A DNA stretch of 49,427 nt. It comes from a virus. The stretch is from positions 1 through 49,427 of the IMG/VR virus record IMGVR_UViG_3300031974_005302; one strand, written 5' to 3'. Positions 35,701-41,979 of this stretch are shown here, in pieces; positions within the stretch are counted from its first letter, which is position 1; the number at the start of each line of letters is the position of its first letter. The position numbers and the translations under genes were made by a program. The notes below the pieces were generated by a model. It was not told where the DNA came from and searched no databases. It saw nothing but the letters and a program-made list of their open reading frames with translations.

Positions 35701-38175
35701 ACGCCAACAAGTATTTGGCCATTAGATCCGCACATAAACTTTGCAACTACGCAATCTATTGGGCCTTTTGTCACCTCATCATTGGCTAGCGCTGAAGGTG
35801 AGGGAGAGTTATTAAATTCGCGCTCTAGATTCTATCGCCAGCCCGATGGATTTAAGGGTGTTGCTGGAATGCCAACGTATGCTGCTAGAGTGCCAGCAGG
35901 CTCATCAAGTGCCGGCGGCGATCTAGTATTTGCTGGTGACGCTTTGTGGGAAGCCGGCTCACAATCTGGCAAGGTACCACACCAAAGTTACACATCTTAT
36001 TCTGAGAGAATTGCTTTGGCTGGCAAAGATCATTCAATTGTTCCAGAATTTAGAATAAGTGAGTTAATAGAGACTTATACACAAGATAAAGCAAATGACT
36101 TCCTGGCAGACGTAGATAATATATTTAACTTAACAGGAGCCACAATTTACGATAGCTCTGAAGCGAACTTCTTCAAGACATATACAAACTCTGACTTTAT
36201 TAAGTACTTCAGCGTTATAGATGAAGGTCTTAATGATAAAAGATCGGGAGATCTTAAGATCAAGAGAGATAAGATCTCTTTACGTTGTAACGCCCTTCTT
36301 AAATTCCTACCTTACAAGGGCTTCTATCCTGTTGAGCGCACACTTGAATTAGCAACGTTGTTATCTAAGTCTTATGGCGATTACATAGAAATTAATGCAA
36401 CAGGTAGTGATATCACATTTACAGGACAAGGGGCGGCATATAGAGCATTTATGGAGCCTCTTATGGCTCCGGGTATTTTGTATAACACGATTAAGTCTGG
36501 GTTAGCAGTTAGTAACATGATACTCACCAACCAAGGGACCGACGCCGAGACGGTTAGGGTAACAGAGGGTATCCCTACGGCTTCATGTGCGCCTACTGAC
36601 TTGCCGGAAGGAACCGTTCAATACAAAAAAATGATAAATCTTGTTGATGGCCCGAACCAAAATGGATACATACTTAAAAAGTTGCCTTTTGAAGCTCTAC
36701 AGAGACCATTGTCATACTTGGATACCAATCTACTAACTGGCTCCGGCGCCTTTTACGATACAGGCGTTAGTGAATATGATGAACTTGTCAGCCGCGCCGG
36801 CCCTCCGGCTGTTACGGGTTCGGATTACGTAAAGATAAACGCTGGTAAGAAACTTTATGAGTTGGCTATTGATAACTTCTTGTGTGAAACAACAAACTTT
36901 TTTATGGATGGTTTGGCTTATTTGAAATCAAAGCGTGAAGATCAATTTCAATCTGTAAGAAGCGGGTCCTCATATTCAATGACGCTTGAGGTCTTTAGAA
37001 CACTTGATAGCAACTTGGAGGTTGACAGAGCGGCATTTGACTTATACGCAAGAGAATCGGCATTTGGATATCCTCTTGGGCAGGGACTTGACCCCTCTAC
37101 AAACCCAGAGCAATCGGCTTCCTTCGGGCACGTCGTACCGCCTTACTATCACGGCAACACAACAAGCAAGATTACTTTCACAGCACCAAGATCAGGTCTA
37201 CCTACAATTGAGGAGATTGCTGGGAACATTACTGTAGAAGACACTACTACCTATCCTCACACGATGAGGGAAGATTATCTTATGAAGTTGAGTGACAGTG
37301 TCATTACTACGGATTTCCTCACGGAGGTGCCCGAGGGTACGAACGAGCAGTTTAGAACTTGGTTCTTCCAGACCAAGTTTGAAACTCCAATATTAAACTT
37401 TGCTGATGCTTCTTATACGCAGACAGCAACTAGCTCTGTAGAAGCCGGCCTTACTAATGCTCAAGATATTAAAATTAACGGCATGTGGCACCAGTATGGA
37501 AGTCAGATAACCTCTTCTAATGAGGGTGTCTTTTTGAGAATTAGACAAGACGAGTCCGCTGGCAGCAATCAGTTGGCAGAAGTTCTTGGCTTCGACGCGG
37601 GTATTCCTATAAGAATTGGTAAGCCAAAGGAAGCGAACATACTAGAAGAAGCAGTTGTAGCAATTCCTTACAAAACAAATAAAAATAGAAGAGAATTTTT
37701 CGGCATAAGCGAAAGAAGCTCAAATTATGATGTAATAAAGCAGCATATGGAAAAATATGTTTTCCCACCGAAATTTGATTTTGTAACCAATAAAACTGTA
37801 GAGCCTATTTTAATGTATGTTTTTGAGTTCTTCAAATCAGTAACGCAGCAAGATATTACGGATATGTGGCAAAACTTGCCACCAGAGGCTGGAGAGAAAT
37901 TCGAGCAAAAAGAAGTTTTGATTGAGGAGAGAGAATTAGTAGATTACATTTTTGATCAGTCTGATGAAATTCAGTGGATGGTATTTAAGGTCAAAAAGAA
38001 GGCAGTCAAGAATTACGACAAATACAGAAGATCGCTTATCTCCGAAGATACATCGGCGTTCCCAGAAACTATAGGTAACTACAGCTATAACTGGCCATAT
38101 GATTACTTCTCACTTGTAGAACTAGTTAAGATTGATGAAACAGTCAGGTACATCTCGGGTGACATAGAAGAATGA
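29704..38175 (+). CDS. Giant baseplate protein with two LamG-like domains and a gpI/gp7-like core
   Basis: 2823 residues. Residues about 170-355 are a LamG/concanavalin fold: GVTVEFWLEKDEF, DGNWHHYAVSLIS, TKFYVDGSLKS and GKLSGSLDEFRYW. Residues about 652-877 look like a second, divergent copy (YAITLEADVTFP, WNLSVRIKPE, FLGAHRTNV, CRFWLDYVEDK). Between them NIYNNLTYIYKTKGTEKSF with K588-G589-T590 matches the KGT pattern of P2 gpI and T4 gp7 wedge proteins. Later parts (TVFVNLFSSPGSYEV, SVYNALPYRNLG) are unassigned. LamG folds bind glycans, so receptor or virion-glycan contact is plausible. ATG at 29704 is eight bases past the previous stop. The gpI/gp7 identity is inferred from the motif and gene order. 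Confidence 0.78.
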   Translation: MSFKTLFDKATKVSSLSNKSAKDIGGEVESVGYHKEDIKHEKRFIPNVDFSDPANFARYGSAEEYYIQSIDRIYDTYPYDGSLREKLQWENQSTYIDLYILNNLYPRTNGYAIFSADGWGTSSITETYGLSSDLEYVYFEGGPHANPNGMSPFSTNFTGSNYYDTSTNRESNLKYDLQNDGVTVEFWLEKDEFLTSLTEKEIIFDLWNGETYNTPTYGRLTIELTGAADGQNPFLITALSGTTGITRQTLTNDSTFTTASVADGNWHHYAVSLISASAGIETKFYVDGSLKSTITQGSSGINEVTGALRANLAAAITSPAGTSAPAYSGKLSGSLDEFRYWKTQRSSKDVGRYFISQVGGGTNTDPEPFTDTQEDVNTKLGVYYKFNEGITGVSSTDSVVLDYAGRVTNGAWTGYGTNSRNTGSAIVLSNAATKEFLDPIIRSNHPDVITLRANLANSGSAYDVGNNASIYNSIPAWITEQDSEGQKQTKYLTQIISSYFDTLHIQASDLNNLKNIEYVSGSDKPFPFSYKKLNSHGFVAPEIFLDADILEKLADRSEDRIYDKSLNDIKNIIYQNIYNNLTYIYKTKGTEKSFRNLIRSFGIDDELIKLNMYAQNTEYEFRENRRTILVNDKLINFNNNINKSAVVYSFSSSVNPDSTGVIAAATELTGGYAITLEADVTFPTKPLESQDGGYFFTNAISSSIFGVHSALADQTDTTWDAQDAVNFQVLSIRDELNSDNARFMLTGTAGGYVPELTSSLYEDLYTDSTWNLSVRIKPEKYPLSYFADGADSGNYTVVFSGVEVRSGEIVNTFSVSETINSPPDSFISGSRRVFLGAHRTNVTGTVLQTSDVKINSCRFWLDYVEDKALQEHALDTENHGALRPSLYAFPWEANALYGEVSKLDTLAFNWEFSQNTGSNASGEFTVEDESSGSATLASTRFGWIGDIVNKQVTAKGYGFEASSTSPIKKDFIVAARLNELETIAPSETVQVLNAQDQKEFKIDSRPINYFFAFEKSMSKVISEEMINTFGSLKDFNNLIGDGVNRYRDEYKTLKFVRQKFFEKVGNDEIDFDRFYEFYKWFDSSLSFMLGQLVPASAEFADNVRTVVESHALERSKYRNVFPFIDSEKSVFEATASSNVDYGDAISSPDDDLQGTGFYPAHAPRRRTVGLSARELVKKWKYDHAPEDADQKKNYLWWKNKAERDNPTISENSDVNNSRGAILSVIDQISVREAFRPYRFSIGGNKILGGVGQHQNKDVNFVFQATQPYGPVSESSNIPINIMLSFDADVERLLDTDDEFFPTYKQRLGFGLNPDINRNNDNKLKMNGNKLAPFSLYETTEQSTFNAIISSSYKPGVTITNLHHDLVIDTDIAAQSPFTEKFVGGRYYRHSELNAGSDSRDTRAEGFRLALGLNTGSSNIPVGASGALGIIPPNYPFLDSPAGSAPHGWLPELPTAQRFRDETAKRPVNIKNILMTTASVGTRLSGTIVHNQIGNYQKNYQVVQTSGRSINDPFFQDQSFSFAPNPETLATRGRFPLTTDTTENTGGDLDYALPDRIGANSNKTVFVNLFSSPGSYEVLSRGYRDPAHEELSVYNALPYRNLGIINRGLSGSNTDNSLTGSIRVNDHINKPRGLNQLATLHAGAFGHDPVFGSVPELTYVTTPSWHKTNRNSLRRIESSSAGYFTASVYDNLFVQHAIPRSTQQYSWVTASLKSGEAIFGLQPPTYYSASVLNKLIVSGAYEDTTFADLNTAVLDALTASTHTEGFPLSSDAIASYINADYWASPALDNDEDYFNVLTSMRNGPWGYPTWKQIRTGETKVARKLRETNQIGLITPPPQVPVTLTDGTTYQYVRGLKSNDFVDYTEQPISSRYAPTSVLLEDNTENSDTLNNVSLKVTFGNELDFFSNEPLNNRLNIPAPNLANTSLNKVFEYVTSSQLSTIIDYKERVYPAEINAYKNIVRRRTDFTITNIWDDNRADRSIKYGGLRNSQGYVFDSTTNSTPTSIWPLDPHINFATTQSIGPFVTSSLASAEGEGELLNSRSRFYRQPDGFKGVAGMPTYAARVPAGSSSAGGDLVFAGDALWEAGSQSGKVPHQSYTSYSERIALAGKDHSIVPEFRISELIETYTQDKANDFLADVDNIFNLTGATIYDSSEANFFKTYTNSDFIKYFSVIDEGLNDKRSGDLKIKRDKISLRCNALLKFLPYKGFYPVERTLELATLLSKSYGDYIEINATGSDITFTGQGAAYRAFMEPLMAPGILYNTIKSGLAVSNMILTNQGTDAETVRVTEGIPTASCAPTDLPEGTVQYKKMINLVDGPNQNGYILKKLPFEALQRPLSYLDTNLLTGSGAFYDTGVSEYDELVSRAGPPAVTGSDYVKINAGKKLYELAIDNFLCETTNFFMDGLAYLKSKREDQFQSVRSGSSYSMTLEVFRTLDSNLEVDRAAFDLYARESAFGYPLGQGLDPSTNPEQSASFGHVVPPYYHGNTTSKITFTAPRSGLPTIEEIAGNITVEDTTTYPHTMREDYLMKLSDSVITTDFLTEVPEGTNEQFRTWFFQTKFETPILNFADASYTQTATSSVEAGLTNAQDIKINGMWHQYGSQITSSNEGVFLRIRQDESAGSNQLAEVLGFDAGIPIRIGKPKEANILEEAVVAIPYKTNKNRREFFGISERSSNYDVIKQHMEKYVFPPKFDFVTNKTVEPILMYVFEFFKSVTQQDITDMWQNLPPEAGEKFEQKEVLIEERELVDYIFDQSDEIQWMVFKVKKKAVKNYDKYRRSLISEDTSAFPETIGNYSYNWPYDYFSLVELVKIDETVRYISGDIEE
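36248..36279. repeat. Nested inverted repeats inside the LamG gene
   Basis: GATCTTAAGATC (36250-36261) is a perfect 12-base palindrome. GAGATCTT at 36248-36255 also pairs with AAGATCTC at 36271-36278, and AGAGAT/ATCTCT (36265-36270 / 36274-36279) form a further short hairpin. All lie inside coding sequence and may be incidental. Confidence 0.4.
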
Positions 38176-39152
38176 GTTTTTTCGACAAAAAAGAAGAAGT
38201 TCTAGAGTTTAAATTAACTGAGTATGGAAAAAGAAAGCTGCAGCTTGGTAGGCTGAAGCCAGCTTTTTATGCTTTCTTTGACGACGATGTTTTATATAAC
38301 ACAGAAGCTGCTGGGTTTTCTGAAGATCAGAATGATGCTGATAGAAGAATTCGCTTTGATACGCCAACTCTTAAAGTTCAAAAAAGTACCACTGGGGCAG
38401 AGACAAGAGTTAATCAGTTTTTGGACGCAATCTCAAGCTCGCTACAAGAGACAGACAGCACAGGCCAATATGTTATTTCTGAAAATTCTGTTGAGTTTGT
38501 AAACGCTTTCCAAGATACGCCGCAGTTTGCACAAAAGTTTTTCTTAGGATCCGACCCGCTTGGAACCAGCGACCTTAAGACACAGTACGCCCCAGCATGG
38601 CACATTAACGCTCTAGAAGGCGAGGTATCATCAAGTCAGTATTATCAGACCGTTAATCTTACAGCCAGCAACACTGGACTAGCAGACGGAATTGTTAGAA
38701 ACATTCCTCAGATTGATGTTACAGTGGACTACAAATCTTTTTATTCATCAGACGATGAGTTAGATGACTTTACTGGTGAAGAGGCAGAAAAAATCATTCG
38801 GCTAACACAAGATAATGTTGCTGGTGTTGCTTTGTACTTACAGGAAAATTATTTAGTTTTGGATGTCGTTGAAAGAAATACAAGCAACTTAAAAGAAAAC
38901 TTTGAAATAGAGGTATACTTGTCTGGCTCTGATGGCACTTATGCGCAGAAAACATTCCTAACAACGCAGAATCTAGGCGAAGTTTTAGATGATCAAAAAG
39001 TTGAATTCTTTACAAATATTCTTGTTGATTCTGAGATGCCTGAAGAAGTTATAACAAGGTTAAACATTCAGGAAAGCACCCTTAAGGGAACAATTGCTAG
39101 AACACAGCTTTCAAGAAACCTATATACTTCTGATAACGAGGAGCCTTGCTAA
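38172..39152 (+). CDS. Virion structural protein with shared 'LTxxGKRKL' N-terminal domain
   Basis: 326 residues. The first 80 residues (EVLEFKLTEYGKRKLQLGRLKPAFYAFFDDDVLY) resemble the start of the protein at 46025 (DIILDAVLTDTGRMRLAKGDGTFRISKFALGDDEIDY): both show L-T-x-x-G-[KR]-x-[KR]-L, a short G-containing turn, and an F/A-x-x-D-D pattern followed by a Tyr, then a TP/SP-x-L segment. The rest is beta-rich with acidic loops (YSSDDELDDFTGEEA). It likely is a baseplate, collar or fibre-joining protein. The ATG overlaps the giant gene's stop (ATGA). Confidence 0.68.
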   Translation: MSFFDKKEEVLEFKLTEYGKRKLQLGRLKPAFYAFFDDDVLYNTEAAGFSEDQNDADRRIRFDTPTLKVQKSTTGAETRVNQFLDAISSSLQETDSTGQYVISENSVEFVNAFQDTPQFAQKFFLGSDPLGTSDLKTQYAPAWHINALEGEVSSSQYYQTVNLTASNTGLADGIVRNIPQIDVTVDYKSFYSSDDELDDFTGEEAEKIIRLTQDNVAGVALYLQENYLVLDVVERNTSNLKENFEIEVYLSGSDGTYAQKTFLTTQNLGEVLDDQKVEFFTNILVDSEMPEEVITRLNIQESTLKGTIARTQLSRNLYTSDNEEPC

Positions 39153-41977
39153 TGTTAAATGTAGCCAAAGGAGTATTTAAATCTCGTCTACCAGTTCCTT
39201 TGATTAAGGAAATTATCATTTTACCTTCTGAAGTTCAACAAGAGCAAATCAAACAATTTAATATTATTGTTAAAGTTCTTTTGCAGACCGTTAGAGAAAA
39301 TTACAACAGATCTTTTAATCTTAATGTCACGGCTATTACTACTCCGCAAGAGGAAAGTATCCTAAGTTTAAATCCTGACGGCATTAAAAGCTATGTATCA
39401 AGCCAGTCAAACTTGGTTAAAAATGTAAAAATCAATAATCTCTCAAAGGAGGGAACTCTTTCTTATTACAACAAGACGGAGGATTCAAGATTATATACAA
39501 AAATTATTGATGTTCCTATGACCATACCAAGCATCGGAAGTCTTGAGTATTTATCAATTTTATGCTTTACCAATAGTGTTGATGAAACCGAAGATACAAA
39601 GACTTCGGGGCTAACCTTGACCGGAAATCAGATTGATGTTAGCCGTCATGTAATAGAGAAAGTAAAGACCGCTGGCGCTATAAGCAGAACATCGTTAATT
39701 TATAAGCTTCTAGACACTATTCCAGGGTATGGTAATGTTGGAGATGTTTGGGTAGGACCAGTACATATGCATCCCGAAACTGGCTTAATGGCCGAGAAAG
39801 TACATGTAAATAGCCCCCATCCCAGGTTAGAAGTATTTCAAGTGCCAAATCAAAAAATAAAAGATTACAGAACAAATATTGTTAATTCTATTATTAAGAA
39901 TCGGCCTCGCCTTTCGGATGCTGTAGAGAAGTACATCACAGCACCTGAGTATTCTAGATCTAAAGATGGATCGCTAAAAATCCACACTAACTTCAGTTTC
40001 CTGCAGTATATAAGAGATGAGGGAGCCCTATCATATCTTTTTGATAATGATACGGCCTTGCTATCAACGGCAGAACTGCTTGATATTAAAGTTTATCGTA
40101 ATAGATCAGATACGGCAAACTACGGTAACTTTTTAACTTCTGTCCAAAGACTAGAAAATCAAAGCATATCTGAACACTCCCCTAGAAGATTGGTAGGAAC
40201 TTTATCGGATGGATCAGTAAAGTTAATACAAAAAAACTCTGAAGATTTGAGTTTGGAAGTTTTGCCGATATTAATAATCGATAGTCAAATTAAGGACGAG
40301 CTAGAAGGGTACTATCGTTACGAGATCGAGATTGTCATTAATGACAACTCGGCTAAGATTGTGTCAGAGATGGCTACAAAGCTACAAAACAAAATCACGG
40401 AAGCTCAATCTTATAATCTTAAGTTTAATAACTATGGTAAAAGAAACTACGATGTAGATGCCAATGTTGTAGCACGGGAAGTTCAATTAAAATCTGATAA
40501 TAGTTGGAAATCTGCGTTAGAAGAGTATGCCTCTATATTGCAGTTTATGTTTGGGTCGCAAGTTGGTCCAATTCCGGTCGCTCTTCTAGCAAGAAATATG
40601 TTTTCTTTCGCTAGTCCGTACTCGGCCAGCGAAGAGTCATTGGCAGAATTTAACAATATTCTGAATACCTTTGTGCAGATATTGTTTGAGACTGTCTCAA
40701 AAACAACCGGCAGTATTCAAAAGAAGCAAAGATTTAACTCTGCTATAGCTAGTGCCGTACCGCTAGTCAGAAAATTGAAGTATGTTTACGATACAAAACA
40801 AAATTATTTCAATAGCTTAACAAGAAATAATGGTTATGATTATTTAGGCCCCGATGTGGGAGTATCTGATTTAGGATTTAGCAGAATAAGTTTGAATCAA
40901 TTTCAAAATCGAATAATAGAAGAAACAGAAAAATATGATGTATCTTCTCAAAATTCATTAGACATAAACAAATTTGGTTACTTATCACCAAGCCAAATTA
41001 AAACAAATACTACAAATATCAAAGTAGAAAAACAAATAGATTTTAATAAATCTTTAGACTTGTTACAAGCCAATGAAAGCCCTATTGGAATGTCTAAGAA
41101 TTTTAAGACAAACTCTGATATAAAATCTGGTCAGGCTGATGCAGCTGGAGACTTGCTGGGCTTGAGCGGGGTTATGTTGGCGCCAAAAGTTTTGAAGCTA
41201 TCAAATTTAAGAAAAGCTCAAATAGAAGTAAATTCGCTTGACTCATCTAAATTCTTATCAAACACCAGCGGGTTCACTAAAGAAAATAGAGATGCTGAAA
41301 CAAAAGTTTCTGGAAGTAAAGAAATAAAGTTCAAACAAGATTCATCACAAAGAGAAAAATACGTTGATAGTAATTTAGTGCAGTTTATGCTGCAGCAAAA
41401 AGCAGCCGACTTTAAAAGTGTAAAGGCTCCGAATATAGGAGAAATTTCTGGATCACTAGCTTATGTACAGGTAACAAAAGCCCCAGATAGTTTTGAGTCT
41501 CTTAACGTCTTGGAAAAAAATATAAACTTCAATTCTGTTGTGAAGGTAGAATATTCTGTTGGTAGTGGTGATAACTGGGAAATCTTAAACTCTGAAAAAT
41601 TTAATGATATAAAGAATTCAAATACATCTGTATTGTGTCGAATTACAAAACCGAATGATGTTTTAAATGTATCTAATAAGTTTAAGCTTGAAAGATATGA
41701 TCAGCTGTTTGTATTGGGGGATGAAGATCTGAATACAAGAACAAGCAATATTAGCCCAGATAGACTAATGGATACCATAAAGAAAAATGTTACGAAACTA
41801 TTTAGTAGTAATTTGAATAATAAGTTAGCAGGCGGCGCCGTTATGAGTCAATATCTAACAAGCCAAGCTATGTCTTTCGAAAGATTAGCTGGTCGCTCAA
41901 CTACCGATAATGCAAGTAGTTCCGAAGGTCAGGCTATTATCGCCGCAGCGCGCTCTACTAATTCTAGAGGTTATTAG
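39152..41977 (+). CDS. Large virion structural protein (941 residues), unknown
   Basis: Started at ATG 39152, overlapping the previous stop (TAATG); a TTG six bases upstream is possible but inside the upstream gene. No family was recognised. The first 100 residues (SRLPVPLIKEIIILPSEVQQEQIKQFNIIVKVLLQ) form amphipathic helices; the middle has a mixed alpha/beta part with VWVGPVHMHPETGLM; the last 300 residues are Ser/Asn/Lys-rich, with LAYVQVTKAPDSFE and a helical C-terminus ending in Ser-rich sequence. It lies among tail genes, so it is probably a tail or fibre component. No transmembrane segment or enzyme motif was seen. Confidence 0.65.
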   Translation: MLNVAKGVFKSRLPVPLIKEIIILPSEVQQEQIKQFNIIVKVLLQTVRENYNRSFNLNVTAITTPQEESILSLNPDGIKSYVSSQSNLVKNVKINNLSKEGTLSYYNKTEDSRLYTKIIDVPMTIPSIGSLEYLSILCFTNSVDETEDTKTSGLTLTGNQIDVSRHVIEKVKTAGAISRTSLIYKLLDTIPGYGNVGDVWVGPVHMHPETGLMAEKVHVNSPHPRLEVFQVPNQKIKDYRTNIVNSIIKNRPRLSDAVEKYITAPEYSRSKDGSLKIHTNFSFLQYIRDEGALSYLFDNDTALLSTAELLDIKVYRNRSDTANYGNFLTSVQRLENQSISEHSPRRLVGTLSDGSVKLIQKNSEDLSLEVLPILIIDSQIKDELEGYYRYEIEIVINDNSAKIVSEMATKLQNKITEAQSYNLKFNNYGKRNYDVDANVVAREVQLKSDNSWKSALEEYASILQFMFGSQVGPIPVALLARNMFSFASPYSASEESLAEFNNILNTFVQILFETVSKTTGSIQKKQRFNSAIASAVPLVRKLKYVYDTKQNYFNSLTRNNGYDYLGPDVGVSDLGFSRISLNQFQNRIIEETEKYDVSSQNSLDINKFGYLSPSQIKTNTTNIKVEKQIDFNKSLDLLQANESPIGMSKNFKTNSDIKSGQADAAGDLLGLSGVMLAPKVLKLSNLRKAQIEVNSLDSSKFLSNTSGFTKENRDAETKVSGSKEIKFKQDSSQREKYVDSNLVQFMLQQKAADFKSVKAPNIGEISGSLAYVQVTKAPDSFESLNVLEKNINFNSVVKVEYSVGSGDNWEILNSEKFNDIKNSNTSVLCRITKPNDVLNVSNKFKLERYDQLFVLGDEDLNTRTSNISPDRLMDTIKKNVTKLFSSNLNNKLAGGAVMSQYLTSQAMSFERLAGRSTTDNASSSEGQAIIAAARSTNSRGY

Positions 41978-41979
41978 TA

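Noticed and set aside
36248-36279. Nested palindromes as an origin or recombination site
   Set aside because: They lie inside a continuous coding frame with no nearby AT-rich unwinding region or direct repeats; listed only as a repeat.
29704-38175. Giant LamG protein as a glycan-degrading enzyme (depolymerase)
   Set aside because: LamG folds bind rather than cut, and no catalytic motif of a hydrolase or lyase was seen.
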